In this document: one piece after another, positions 21,732-35,200 of the stretch
Layout: each line of letters starts with the position of its first letter
Position numbering within the stretch: position 1 is the first letter of the stretch
Assembly (NCBI GenBank): GCA_949128115.1
Contig: OX421964.1
Coordinates: forward strand, 46,540,601-46,604,600
Origin: Anaspis maculata
Taxonomy: Eukaryota > Arthropoda > Insecta > Coleoptera > Scraptiidae
Direction: 5' to 3'
Length of the DNA: 64,000 bases
Translations under genes and position numbers: made by a program
The notes under the pieces: model-generated
The model's database searches: none
The model's input: the letters and a program-made list of their open reading frames with translations, nothing else
What the model was told of the DNA's origin: nothing

Positions 21732-21734
21732 GTA

Positions 21735-22715
21735 GAGAATTTTTTATCTTGGTTCACTTAAATTCATCATCCCAGAAATGAGCCGCAAATCAGTAGCCTC
21801 ATCGTGACAATGAAGATATAAAGAGAAACTCCTGTATAAGTCACTTTATGTTGTAGGTATCTAAATACTAGTCTTGTAGATGCTCTTTCTTCAAATTTAT
21901 ATCTAAAACAATATTGAAAATAATAATATAAGTTCGAAATAGTTGCCGACATTCACTACTACCTTTGAACTATGAGGAGATTGGGAAGTTGAAAGCTTGA
22001 AGTCATTTCGCAGCTACAATTTTCTATATTAATGAATCTAGTGATTTATTTACTGCTGCTATTCATTTTATTCTTTGACTGTTGTGGTGAAATTTATTTG
22101 AACCAAAGAAATTACCTTTTTGTTGGATTGTTTTTCTTGCTCCTCACACGCTGTTTTTATATTGTTTGCACTGAAGAAGTGTGAAGATATTGACTGGAAG
22201 AAAATGTAGAAAATGACTTCGTTTTAATTGAAGTCACTTAGGACGCTGTTACGATACCATATCTCAGCAAGTGCAAATTATGGAGGGTTGCAAATTTTAT
22301 CGTTTCTAGTCCAAGTTCCTGGACTGTATACCTACTTCTGGTTTCGTGCAGATGTATCATATGTACTTGATCCTTGAATGCCTAATGGAGAGTAATTCTC
22401 TTTATTTTAAATAATAGGAACTTGGATGTGAAGTGAGTTGTAAGTCAGACCTGCTGGATTCCCCAGGCTCTTCCAAGCTCATAGGTCACAAGACAAATTC
22501 GAATTTCAGCAGTTCAGATCCATAGGTATCGCTTCCTAGATACAATACTGACTAGGATCATAATCAACGGAAGGGTAAGTACTTTAAAATATTTACTATG
22601 AAAGGTACAAAACCTTTTGTAAATAGCATGTATGTACAGTACATGAGAGCATTTCCATTTAATTAATGTTACTTGTCTTGTGTTGCAAAGAAATTTCAAT
22701 GAGTAATCTCAAATC
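21735..22715. other. Intergenic, no gene seen
   Basis: AT-rich sequence with only short unconvincing ORFs and no inverted-repeat element detected. Confidence 0.4.
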
Positions 22716-22718
22716 TGT

Positions 22719-23054
22719 ATGCATTTTTCTGCTCTGGTAGGATTTTTTCTGAACTTTCTAAATATGAAGGCAGCTTTCCAGAAATCCGATGCAAAAATGT
22801 TCTTTTTCGCCCTATTTAAATTTGGCCTTGCCTTTTTGTTTGCCCCATTGATGATTTTGATCAGTCTCGGCAAAGCAATGTTGGAGTCAAATTTCACTGT
22901 ATTATATCAAACCGTTTCAAAGATATTGCATCTCAAACTCAATCTTGAAAGGTTCAGACCAAACTTATGGAACACCTGTATCTGTGTAACCCGAGGTGTA
23001 ACGTGTAACCACTTGTCAAAAGAACGTTTACTTCCTGATTTGGACTTGCCTTGA
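22719..23054 (+). CDS. Hydrophobic ORF, possible membrane-protein exon
   Basis: The 111-codon ORF has one strong hydrophobic stretch, AKMFFFALFKFGLAFLFAPL followed by MILISLGKAML, preceded by a charged segment (QKSDAK). The first half looks like a transmembrane helix with a central Pro; the second half is polar and unlike a natural continuation. The layout loosely recalls the first helix of VMA21-type assembly factors, but no second helix follows and I do not assign it. It may be an exon, a fragment or chance. Confidence 0.22.
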   Translation: MHFSALVGFFLNFLNMKAAFQKSDAKMFFFALFKFGLAFLFAPLMILISLGKAMLESNFTVLYQTVSKILHLKLNLERFRPNLWNTCICVTRGVTCNHLSKERLLPDLDLP

Positions 23055-23889
23055 CTTCCTCTATCCACCATTGAGCTATATCATATAAGCCAGGTAGCCA
23101 GGGAACCCCCCCTGTATGTATAAGTACATAGATTGATATGAGGTTTAATCATGAATAGTTTTTGAACTGACTTATAAAAATAGGGCTTCACGGCACTTGA
23201 TGATACATTTTGTTGTCTTGAAAACTGCAGCTGCAATTTTTCTCTAAAACCTACCGTTCTTGCAGCATTTCACTTCAAAGACCTTGGTGCAGTCCATTTT
23301 TGTCACGCGCCGCCAAGCGTTGAGCTTTGATCGGCTTTGGCCGGCGAAGCAATAAAACCCGCGTTACCGTTTGCCCTACTATGTGGTCCACTCCACAGTC
23401 GTGGTATTTAATTGAAATTTTGAACCTAAATACAAAAGACATCAGGCTACAACGTATCATCTAGCTCAACTAAATAATAGGGTCCTTGCACGATTTTTTT
23501 ATTGTCTCAAATGATGCTATGGTAGTCACATAACATCATAAACTGACTGGTCAAAAAAGCTGTTAGTCACGGTTTACCATACGACTTTATGAAAAATCGC
23601 ACCTCGGCCACTTCGCAGCCGTCTGGTACGCCACTGGTGCATTACACTTTCTGGTAACCATTGCATTGAGTTCCTCGACCTTGAAAATATGAAAAATATG
23701 AAAAAAAATACCAACTTTGAAAATGGTAACTTCTTGTACCTTCGACCTCCCACAGAAAAAATGCCAAGCCTCGGACAGATGGGGACTTTTAGTATGATGT
23801 TTCCCATCAAATTCTGAAGAGATCCTCAAGTTTTCAGATTTTCCTCAATTTATTCCGGGTTTCATGAAAATTTTGCATTTCTTTCCTTA

Positions 23890-25409
23890 GGCCAGGCGGT
23901 AGGTCATTCTGGATAGAAAAAATTCCGACCAAAGCTTTTATGGTGTCAAACTCTTCCTAAGGTGAGTAGGTATCTACCACTGAGTTTCCGCCCAAAAACG
24001 AGTTGTGCTGATTCCTCCACATCTGCCCAAAGGTAAAAGATGTCTTGAAGGTGCAAAAGAACCTGTTAAACCCCCGTACTTTTTCATTTTATTTGCCTCA
24101 ATGCAAACGCACAACTCTTACGCAAACATTGGGAGCATTTGTCATCATCTCTGTGCCAGTCTTACTGTTGAAAAAAAAGATTTCTTTGTGCGGGTCAGAT
24201 AAATCACATTTAATTGTTTTTCCACAAAAGAAAACGATGGAGCAACATGTATTTTGAATGTTTTCTAATAACTCGTACCCACTGAACCCATTTATGGTGC
24301 TGAAATTTCAATAACAGCATTTTTGAAGATGTTGCCCGCTAAGAAGTGAATAATTTTCACCCGCCTGTTCAGCAGCAATTTTTTCAATTTAACCAAACAC
24401 CGTTCTCGAAAATTTTATACGGAATGACAAGCTGGAACTCTTTTTTAATGATATTATGTCTGGCTTAACCGCGGCACGCTTTTTGAAAGTGTAGGAAACT
24501 GATTTCTTTTCGGGCTGTTCTATTTTATCCGCGTGCGGCCGTGCCTACTTGACATGGACCGGACTGATTACAAAAGCTTGGAAATGTACTCTCTTCCAGC
24601 TTTAAAACATGACTATTATTGATAAAATAATATATAATTTCTTCATAAATCAATGTACAAAGTCTTAATAATAATGGTCGTGTTTAAAAGCTGAAAAAGA
24701 GTACATTTCTAAGCTCGTGTAATCAGTCCGGTCTATGTCAAGTAGGCACGGCCGCACGCGGGTGAAATAGGATCGCTCGGAAAGAAATAAGTTTTTCAGG
24801 CTTTCAAGTGCGTGCCGCGATTAAGCCAAGCACGATATAGTTGAAGAAGAGTTTGAGCTTTTCATTCCTTATAAAATTTTCGCAAACGGTGTTTGGTAAA
24901 ATTGAAAAAATTGTTGCTTAACAGGCGGGTGAAAATTATTCACTTCTTAGCTGGCAGGATCTTCAAAAATGCTGTGATTGAAATTTTAACACCATAAATG
25001 GGTTCAGTGGATACGAGTTGATAGAAAACATCCAAAATACATGTTGCGCCATTGTTTTCTTTTGTGGAAAAACAATTAAATGTGATTTATCTGACCCGCA
25101 CAAAGAAATCTTTTTTTTCAACAGTAAGACTGGCACAGAGATGATGACAAATGCTTCCAATGTTTGCGTATGAGTTGTGCGTTTGCATTGAGGCAAATAA
25201 AATGAAAAAGTACGGGGGTTTAACAGGTTCTTTTGCACCTTCAAGACATCTTTTACCTTTGGGCAGATGTGGAGGAATCAGCACAACTCGTTTTTGGGCG
25301 GAAACTCAGTGGTAGATGCCTACTGACCTTAGGAAGAGTTTGACACCATAAAAGCTTTGGTCGGAGTTTTTTCCAGATTGTAGTGATTTTACCAACATAC
25401 CGCCTGGCC
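23890..25409. mobile_element. 1.52-kb foldback element, copy A
   Basis: The near-perfect palindrome has ends GGCCAGGCGG and CCGCCTGGCC, flanked by TA (23888-23889, 25410-25411). Arms of ~740 bp meet near 24650. A second copy lies at 45477-47000 in the same orientation and is nearly identical. The first ~60 bp inside each end differs between left and right arms in the same way in both copies, so the arm asymmetry predates dispersal. A 65-codon ORF (MLIPPHLPKGKRCLEGAKEP...) appears in the arms; it is a by-product of repeat identity. Confidence 0.92.
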
Positions 25410-25969
25410 TACTGGGCTATTAACCGAGGAAAATTGGAAAATCGCCACCTCAACATTAGGAGTGGGAAATAATTTCTATGTCAAAATTCATAATTTAAAT
25501 CACAGAAGCCATTTTCATGGCTTTTGAGAGTGAACTCAAATTTTATGATGGTAGATAGGGGTTGGGGGTGAATGAGGAAGTTGACATTTTTCTTTCAAAT
25601 AAATACAATTGGCGTAAAAGACAACTTGGAGAGAAACCAAAAGAGAAACTTTTATTTACGTCCTATCATTTTGAAGCCGTCAGAACGTCCAACCTTAACC
25701 CTCTGTGGGTAAAAAAACTGTCCATAATTCAAATTTGGGATTCACGGTATCTAATTAGTATCTCATGATTCGTGGCTACAACATATCAAAAATTCAGAAA
25801 ATTGAACCGGGAGCCATTTTCCATAAGAATCGTGCGGGGTCCTTTGCATTCTGCAGGAAAAATTGATGCGAAAAATTATTTCCCCTGCCCATTTATTCCA
25901 ATGGGAAAAATCTTAACCGGAGGGGGGGGGGGGGTAGCCCCGATGGATTACCCTGTACCTACTCTTGAT

Positions 25970-26617
25970 AAGGGCTGGGCGATTGTGGGATTCCACAGTC
26001 GACAGTCGATTAATTATACCGAATAATCAATTATTTCGATTTTTTATAAATCTATTAATCTAAAATTTGATTGTCAAATTATCAATAGATCGATTGTTCA
26101 ATAATAATCGATTAATCGATTGTCCTATAATCGATCATTTCGATAGATCGATTGTCTAATGATCGATTATTTCGGGTAATCGATTGTACAATAATCGATC
26201 ATCTCGATTATTCCTCGGATTATTCTATTGTTCAATAATCGATTATGTCGACTGTTCATCAACCGCAGATGGCTCAAATGTATGCCTAATTAAGTAATTA
26301 CGAGCCTGATCAAATCTCATATTCGCTTCTCGGGTAGCCATGAGAACAAGAAGACACCATACAATAATTTGGTGCTCATATTGTCAATTTGGCATTGATT
26401 GACCTTTTTGTTATCAATTTATCACCAGTAAGCATCTCGGACCTCCAGGGGGTCTGCGACAACCGGCACCGGGTAGTGAACACAAAGGACGGAAGCTTCA
26501 ACCTTCCGCTTTGTAGGCCAAGTTCCTCAGTGGGATGTAGAGCCACACTATTATTATAATTATTATTATCAATCGATAATTGATTATTCGATTAATCAAA
26601 AATTTCGCACAGCCCTA
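25970..26617. mobile_element. hAT-type MITE with 8-bp target duplication and ATCGAT repeats
   Basis: The ends AAGGGCTGGGCGA and TCGCACAGCCCTA are flanked by the direct duplication CTCTTGAT (25962-25969, 26618-26625). Both sides carry dense ATCGATTATTT/AATCGAT repeats, common in hAT MITEs. A GC-richer insert at ~26430-26560, with a look of a non-LTR retrotransposon 3' region, interrupts the repeat. Confidence 0.88.
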
Positions 26618-26625
26618 CTCTTGAT

Positions 26626-27250
26626 ACCACCTTTGTACAACCGGGCATTAGTGTAAGGACTGTGGAAGCATTAATTAGGACGCTCTATAACAAAAAACAA
26701 GATGTGGGAATCGAAGGTCCATAGAATAAAAACAAGAAATGCATATTTTGAAATTTCAAATAAGCTGGCACAGAATGGATCGTCTGCAGCTGCTACAAAT
26801 ATCCGAGTTACGTATTTTATATTTTATTTAAATTTTAAAAATGAAGTCGTCTCAGGCAAAATAAAAAAAAGTATTTCACGCCAAGGTAATTATACATGCA
26901 GATACACATCTCTCCAGTCTTCCTATTTTACATAATTAAATTAAAATGTGTGATGTGCAAATACCGATAAAGATGTACGATAATGGAATTAAATTTCCCA
27001 GTATGTCTTGCTTCATGAATGAAATTGCTCTTGATTAAATTTAATTCTGTGGTCTAGGAACCTCGTAATAACAATAATTAAATCGTACCTATCTAATTAC
27101 CAATTTAATTATCAAGAAAAAATAATTCATCAGTTACTTATTATACATAGAGCGACTGATATATTTTGCAGGTTGCTTCGTGACCATCTTTCCATAAAGT
27201 AAATAACAACGATGAAGTTACATAATTGTTTTAATTTTCTAGATGAAACG
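26626..27250. other. AT-rich intergenic stretch, no gene seen
   Basis: It contains TAATTA-type motifs (27070-27115) but no supported ORF or element. Confidence 0.4.
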
Positions 27251-27253
27251 AGC

Positions 27254-27706
27254 CTATTTTTTCAGATTAACATCGAAAATAGCAGTTGCCTTATTGAGCA
27301 GACTTTTATTTTTCCAACATTCGCAACTGGCAACGCACAGCTCGTCGCTGAATTCGTAGCATCGTTTTTTACACAAAGATTTGTACCATTTTTGGAAAAA
27401 CTTCTTCACCGCATCTTTCTTTAGCTCATTTTCCAAAACCGGTAGCGAGTATACGGTGAAATCGATTTCCTTTTGGTTTTTTCGTTCTTCTAAATGGCCG
27501 CTAATGATTCCTTTTGGTGCTTCTTCGGGCTTTGCGCCAATGAGTCTTGCTCTTGTCGCAGGTTTCTGTAGTTCTTCTCGAAAAACTCTGTATGATACTT
27601 TTCCAAAGTCCCATATGCAATCGTGGGTCACGTTTCTATCGTCTGGTTGGGGTGTTGATGTTCTCGGGTACACTTCATCGGAATCTTGAGCTTCTGGACT
27701 TGTCAT
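27254..27706 (-). CDS. Hypothetical 150-residue protein with Cys-rich C-terminus
   Basis: The ATG-initiated ORF MTSPEAQDSDEVYPRTSTPQ ends in NKATAIFDVNLKK. The N-terminal third is acidic and Pro/Ser-rich, the middle is basic (KPATRARLIGAKPEE) and the C-terminal third has a compact cluster, FFQKWYKSLCKKRCYEF then ELCVASCECWKNK, with five Cys. No signal peptide or transmembrane segment is seen. Just upstream, TTTTAG|TTCCAG could be a splice acceptor, so it may be a terminal exon. The length is unusual for chance in such AT-rich DNA, but an antisense ORF of 102 codons overlaps. I do not recognise the family. Confidence 0.4.
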   Translation of the reverse strand: MTSPEAQDSDEVYPRTSTPQPDDRNVTHDCIWDFGKVSYRVFREELQKPATRARLIGAKPEEAPKGIISGHLEERKNQKEIDFTVYSLPVLENELKKDAVKKFFQKWYKSLCKKRCYEFSDELCVASCECWKNKSLLNKATAIFDVNLKK

Positions 27707-27900
27707 AGTAGGCTGGAACTAAAATTGTATTCAATAAGAGGTGCGTCGTTTGAGGTGGATCACTAGTAATTTCTCACATCAACTTGTGATTTGTTCTTCA
27801 AATTGAATGATTACAAATAAAGGCATCGTACTGACGAGCTTCGAATGAGACGAAATGAACGATAAACGATTCGATGACATGTTAGCGAGTGAGTAACTAA

Positions 27901-29232
27901 ACTGCGCACAAAATGAAGTGACAATTTTATTTTGGGAGATTTTTTCAAATGTCGATAACTCTTTGAAAAATGATCGGGATCTGGAACAGCTTGCACTATT
28001 TTAAAGATGCATCGTTCTACTTTCGTGAACCATACATATTCAAGTCATTTAAAGCAGAGAAATGCCTCATACAGGGTGATACAAAAGGGCGTGCAAAGTA
28101 CTGCCCTTTTTATCCTAGCACAGGGAATTTTCACGTCATCCTGTACATACCAATGTGACCGCATCTTGTAGCCTGTAGTATCTGTAACTCAGACCCGTTT
28201 AGTTTTTCACTCTACGTTTTGTATTGACGGAAGTATGATTTTTCTTGTAAAAAATGCCAATTTGCGATCTGTTCAACGGCAACAATTCCGTCACATGAAA
28301 CTATCACCAACAGAGAGCTAACAATAAATATTCCTATCTCTGTATCTAGGCAATGGATTTTTGGCAATTGTTGGCAATTGGATCAAGGCTCAAAAAGATT
28401 GGGACACACAAAAGGAATTTAGATTTCGGCCTGTATCTTGAAAAAATCACTGCACGAAAGTTGACTGCGGACCCGAAGACGTTTCAAGTGCCCTGGAATT
28501 GCTGTGACCGCGGAGGTTCATCGGGTTGACAGGTTAACATGGTCATGGACATGCAGCATGTGACTCGGACGGGTCACCAATGGGAGTACTTACGTTATGC
28601 AGAGAAAAAAGATAACCTGTTGGAGTGACAGATACTACAAGCTACAAGATACAGTCAATCCAAGTACATGTACCAAGTTATAGAACCATTCCTGCCTGCC
28701 TGCGCCAAGAAAAAAACGCAGTTTTTTCTCATCACCCTGTATGTATAATTTTTTTGCTATTATTGGCAAAATAATTTATGGTTCCTGAAGAGAAAACAAA
28801 TCATCCCATCATAAGATGATTATCGTTTAATTAACAAACTGTTCCGTACAATTAATACTCTTCTATGAAATATTGGTACTTTTATGCAAGAAAAATCATA
28901 TCTCCTCAAGTACACAACGTAGAGTGAAAAACTGAACAGTTATGAGTTACAGATACTACAGGCTACAAGACGCAGTAACATTCGTATATACAGAATGCCG
29001 TGAAAATTTCCGGTGGCAAGCTGAAAAGAGCAGAAAGTTGCACGTCTTTTTGTATCACCCTGTATGAGATATATCTTCATTTTGAATGGCTTGGATATGG
29101 ATAGTTCACAAAATAGAGGAATGTATCCTCACAACAGTACAAGCTGCTCCAGATTCCGATCATTTTTAAAAAAGTTATGGACATTTGAAAAAACCTCCCA
29201 AAATAAAATTGTCACTTCATTTTGTGCGCAGT
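27901..29232. mobile_element. 1.33-kb foldback element with ACAGGGTG units
   Basis: ACTGCGCACAAAATGAAGTG at 27901 is repeated as its complement ending at 29232; the centre is near 28567. Inside, ATACAGGGTGATACAAAAG at 28070 mirrors CTTTTTGTATCACCCTGTAT ending at 29064, and a further CACCCTGTATG is at 28735. A segment near GTTACAGATACTACAGGCTA occurs twice in the right arm (28627 and 28947) and once inverted in the left (28165), again tandem units inside inverted arms. Confidence 0.82.
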
Positions 29233-32200
29233 TTATTTTGCAATTACCTAATTCAGTACTCACGAGCTTTGAAGTTTCACTGCACTGTCTATATGTTATT
29301 GGTTGATTTTCTTTGATCATTTTGGATTTGGTTACGAACTGATGACGGAGAAGTCGAGAGAGATTCTGACTAGACTTTGCTACATACAACCTTAGAAAAT
29401 TTGACTGCAAACTACCTAAATATTTAGATGGAAGATCTAAAGTCATATTAAATTACGTTCATGAATGAACAGTTAAAGTGCAGCTTTTATTAAATTCCGC
29501 TTAGGGAAACTGATAACGCTCAAAAACAATCGGTCCATGCAGGATGTTTATCGAAGGGAATCAGCATGAGGTTGCTGTGTCATTCACGAGCAATTAGAGG
29601 TCGATGAAGACTTCACCGTGGCATAAATTGGGACTTGTTTTTACAAAAATACAAGCATGTCCTGTCATTTATTGGATCATAATCTAACTAGATACAAAAG
29701 GGCCGACAATGAGATCATGCAGATTGAACCGCAAGTGGTTCTTTTGTAATATACTTCACGAGGTATCGACAGGCGCGTGTTCTAAAATTGATTAATTGTT
29801 AATAATTCGGTATTAAGTTCTTGAAGCAAGAATGATGATGAATAGTTGCGATACCGTGTGGCCATATAGTCCTTTCCATTTCCATGGTCGATAATTAGCT
29901 GCGCATGAAAAGCAAAGGGTTGGTTATTATGTTGTATGGTCTATGGTAGCATGTAGGTGAGATAAATCCCGTGCTTCTTTGTATATCGTGTGAAAACTCA
30001 ATGTCGCCGACCTTTAATGTCCGATACCGTACAAGTTTCATCAGCTTTTTGTATCAAAAAACCGTCTTGCCGCATAAATCGCATCGTCCACAGTAAGTTA
30101 AACGGCGTCCATTAAAGCAATTTAAGGTCAATTACGATGGGTAGTGCGATGCAACATCTCTATCTTCTGTGATGCCGTTGAGCCTCTCCATCGCCGGAGA
30201 AAATTCCAGTCATTCAAAAAACCCTTTGCGCCTGTAATTGAACAAAATTTCATATTGCTAATGAGAAAAACTAACCGTTTTGAACAACAACGCAGCAAGA
30301 GAGAGGCAATTTAAAAAATGCATCTCTCAGCGTTTAATGTTTTAATAAATAAAAACAAAAAACGAACATGAAGCAGAAAAAATCGCGCCGCTCTCTGCCA
30401 CCTTAAATGTAAAAACTTGCCTGGAACAATTTGCAGTAATAGCATAATGGTAGTTGCGAGAACTGTATAATGAATATTGGCATTGCAATTATGAAAATGG
30501 GGCAATTTGGTGATGGTGGTGGTTTCTTGCAATTTAGCGATATTAATTTGGGAGAGCAGGTACCTATTAATAAGCACGTTTTGGGCTGAGGAGGCTTCTT
30601 TATAGGTACCATCGACATTGACTCATCAACTTGGGTAGATATCTAGCACACATCTGGTTGAATGTGGAAGTTTAAGTGGTCCTGGTTAGGGTTGATGACT
30701 TTGTGTACGTATAGCGTGCTGTAGTATCATGTGTTCCTCTGGTTCTTTTTTTTGGACCTATACTTTTGGCCATTGCTTCTTTCATCCCTCTAGGCTTCGT
30801 TTTCGTCGTAGAATGGTCGTAGGTTTCTGACTCGGTTCCTGATCAGATGACGTTAAGCTGATCATTTTTAACTCTCTTTCCGAGTTCATTCCCCTAGTTT
30901 CACTGATGCTGCTTACTCAATCTAGTCAAATTAGTTGAAATATACGTGTACCAAAGTCGACTTCCCTTTTTTACCTGTGAAAATTTGTAAATCTCTTTTG
31001 AGCTCCTCATCAGACTTGTTGGTACTCAGTTTCGTTGTCCATTTGGTACCGACCAAAATAACCTGGGCATTTCAAATTAACCTTACGGCTTACTAACTAA
31101 AACTGGGTGGGTGATGATGTGCCGGATTAGTGATCCCCACCGTAATGGACAGTTCGATATTGCCTAAGCCGACCGGGCAATCTAATTAGCTACCGAGTGT
31201 TGCTCGTCCGCGGTCATTTTCGGTCTTTAGATCGGTATTACATGACCATTTATCTTTGAAAGGTGTTCATCAGGGTCTAACGGCAGCGGCAAATTCACTC
31301 GTATTACCAACGCATCGTGATGTCGTAGTTGAAAGCAACCTACGTTTTTTCCCTCTATTTTATGTGGGATACTTATTGCTCTGCTCTACTACTTAGTAGA
31401 TAGCCAAGGCAAGTCTGCCTATCAGGATCGTAATGAGAGGACGTTAAGTAAGTGAACAGCATTGTCTTTCTTATAATGTTCCGTAATTTTGTTTTTGCAG
31501 GAAATAATGCCAAACCGCATTTACGACTTATAACATAAATGGATCGCCAGCTAAGTGTGTAAACTGATAATCATGCATAATGACTCTCATGATGTCAAGC
31601 TCGAGCCGGCAGCTACAATTTCCAATCATAATTACCAAATTGTATTGACGGTCACTATCGACGAAGAGCGGGCAACTCATAATCTTCTTTACTTAATGGC
31701 TCCTGCAACTTAACTCAAGTTATTTATGTAGTTACGCTCACAGTCCTGGAGCATGGGTGTTTTATCGTGAAATATTTCCAATGTGGGATATTGAACTGGG
31801 TGGTGAGTCAACAGGCTAATTTGCTGACGATAAATTAGGGGTTCAGTTGGTAAAGGAACCAGCTCTTCCTATTATATAGTCCGATAGATTATTATTATTT
31901 ATTATTTGAGAACAATGCCAAATTTGGGCCAAATCATCAGTGTTGTAATGTAACCCACTTTTCGACGTTTGGCCTTGATCGTCATTACCCCTTCTCCTAC
32001 GTTGTCTACGTTTTTCCTACGTTGTGTAATTCTTACTCTAGATGAGAACGTGTATTTGGGGATGAAGCTGGAATTTCTTGATGAAACGCGAATGAAGTAA
32101 CGTAAACGTAGCCTGACGACTGTCCGAACTTAATCTTTAATAGTCCAGTAAAATTTATAGTTCGTTCAAGCTTAGCGTGATTCGGCTGAGCTATGATTTC

Positions 32201-35200
32201 CCGGATTTCTCCTTTTCAAGCGCGTCGCCAACTAGAAGACCAACTCGCCACCAGCCAACTAGAATCACACTAGGTTGAACGGACTTCAGTATTATCTGTC
32301 GGGGTGAGGTCGGCATCGATTTGGTAAAGCTGAAATTTTACATAGGCTATAGTGGACATGACCTCTACTACCAGCAAAAAGTCTCAAAGAATCCCCTTGG
32401 CCCCTTGGGAACTCTCACCTTCCCCCTCAAATATCTCAAAATCCTACAGTGTGATTAATGGCGATTTTGTTCATGTTATAGGGAATTCAATTCTTCACAG
32501 ATCCTCAAATTTTCAATGATGAGGTGATATTTCTGCAACAGTTTGAGGTATTTTCATTTAAAGATGCACGCTGTAGTGTTCTGGTCATTAGTGGACGCCG
32601 CGCCGGACCGGCTGAAGTTCAAATCGATTTTTCAAACTCGAAAAACAAAATTAAACATCGAGTGGATGATCTTCGTGATGAATAGACTTCATTTTAATGG
32701 TCCCTGAAATATTTTCAAAGATGAAAACCTCTAACAGTAAAAAAAAATCGTCAAAATTGTCAAGAAAAAACAAGTTTTTTCAAGTCAACTTGCTCGAACT
32801 TGTCTTCATCCAAATTTACACATGGGAATCGAGTTCAGGAGATTGAATTCAGTCGGATAAAATACCAAACTTGCCGTGATCGATACAATATGGCCCAGGG
32901 GAAAAAAGAAGCACCTAGCAGAGCTCGCCCCCCCCCCCCGTAACCTGTCATCAACAATGATTGACACTTTTTGTTTTTAGCTGCAATTTTTTACCCCCTC
33001 TCCAATAACTCAAAACCCCCAGGTGCGATTTTTGGCGATTTTGAATAATATGTAGTAGAGGACTGAATTCTGAACAGAATATCAAATTTTCAGGACGTCC
33101 ATATTTTTTTGGAGGTTTTGACGATCTTTTTACTACTTCTCCTGTACTATAATGATGAGTGAAAGGAGTGAAAAGGGTGAACCGAGGGGTGACCGGAGTT
33201 AAATTGCCGTAGATACTCAGCTATTGCCACCTACCATATGGGCTCTGCACGCTCTCCATAAAGCTGGGAAGAAACTTGAATAATATCAGGTGTGTCAAAA
33301 TAATGTTGGTTTGTAAAATATTGTCTTTGGATTAAAAATGTTCGATATGTGCGATTTTGAGGCACTGCCGCGGCTCACGAAGACCTACCGGCATCAAAAG
33401 TTAAGACGAGAAAAACAAACGATAAAAAGTGTCAAACAACTCGCCTCAATAAAATTTTACACGGTGCAATAAAGGCGACGATGAAAAAAAAAGGCCTACA
33501 GTATCATCCATAACGTATAAATAATGTATTCAAATTTAAAACAATTTGTACATGGGGGGAATTTAATAAATTTTTATGGAGACGAGTTATGTGCCCACTT
33601 ACCATTAGGTGCAATAACAGAACGTTGTGTCCGAGCAGGAATGAATGCGGACCGACATTGCCGGGACCATTTCAATAAATTAGCGAAATTAAATAGAAAT
33701 ATTTCAGTTATTTTTAGTATTTTTATTAAGACAACGTGGGCGTATTGTGGAGGGAAATTAATTCAACATATACAAACTGGAGATAATCGTATCTCAAAAG
33801 CCTTTGGGCACTCTTTCATTCATTCCTGCTATATTCTATATTCGTATTTGTACGGATGCCGCCGTGGCTATAAATCCTGCAAATTCAATGGTAATTAATA
33901 ATTTCAAGTTATTAAACAGCATCAATAGTTTCCTACGGTTTGCGCTATACATCTTGATTAATTAGCTGTTGATAGGATTTTTTTAGGTTTGCTTGAAAAC
34001 TAATCAATGAATTCTCCTATGCATTTGTGTAGTGCGCGTGAATAAATTTCAATTAGAACGTTGTTGCATGTAAATTCACATTATGCTTAAATTTATGCAG
34101 GAATCTTGATGCTTTACAGGAATTAGGTAGTTCATTGTTTTGAAACAATAATTTCCAAATACGAAAATACTGTAGTTATCCACTGGAATTTATACCGATG
34201 AAATAATGAATCACTAGAAAATTGCACTATAATCAATCACCATAACTCATCTCCACATTTGCTCTCCGACATATGAAATTATGAAATTAGCGCTCTAGAA
34301 TTATGTTACGGGTATACCTATACCTACCTATATGGTAGCAGCATTTCATCCCCTTGAGCTACGCCTTCAGTCCAGCTTCTCCTTTTATCTTATCCGGCAA
34401 AATCCCATAAAATAATGACCGCACGGTATCCAAATTAGCGTTTAGAAAAACTATTATGTAAATCGTCTTGAAAATGCGATTAATATGAATTATGCATCCA
34501 CCGCCAAATTAACATCTGATCTGCTCAAATAACGGATAATTATATTAATAGACTATCTCCTAGAGCCAGGGCTAATCTACTTAGGCAACGTTGGTGTGTT
34601 TGGAACATGTATTATAAGAAAATTTGTTATTAACGGCTCTAATTAACGTTTATAAATTTCAATTTGTATGGGAATTAACAAGCGTTAAATTAGTAAAGCC
34701 ATTGCACTGACAACAAATACAAAACTAGAAATTAATTATGGCCAATTTTGGATTCGTCTCGTAATTATACGGGATATGATTACGGTCTTGGGCGGTAATA
34801 TAACTTTTTATAGGTCGGACTAATGACGTGACGAGGGCGCGACTTTTCACCGTTGGATTTTGCTTTTGGTGTTGAACTTTTAGTTATTTTGGAACATTCT
34901 ATGCTTCTTATTATGTTTATAATGAGTAATTATTATTATATGCTTTAAAAATTTTACTTTAATGGTGGCTATAGTCATAGATTTAATAGTACCTATCTAA
35001 ATATTATCGTTGGACAAAAAGAACCTGCAAATTTTGACTCAGGTTGGAATTTCATAACAAACAAAAACTGATGATAAGGAATCAGGGCGCTATCCAAATA
35101 AACGGATAGAACCATTTGGAAAAGTTAGGTCATTTGGTAAGAACTTGACATAATTATACTTATCTTGATTAGGGCCGCCGTAAGCGGACGTCATTCTCAA

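Noticed and set aside
24005..24202. 65-codon ORF (MLIPPHLPKGKRCLEG...) found intact in three arms of the two 1.52-kb foldbacks and extended in the fourth
   Set aside because: The arms are nearly identical in DNA, so shared reading frames need no selection; no domain is visible and the frame lies in a palindrome.
25922..25935. 13-G homopolymer (and a 12-C run at 32928)
   Set aside because: Simple homopolymers; possible slippage or assembly noise, no functional claim.
33524..33898. 124-codon ATG ORF
   Set aside because: No domain, no splice context, and composition like the surrounding non-coding DNA; it may be a chance frame.
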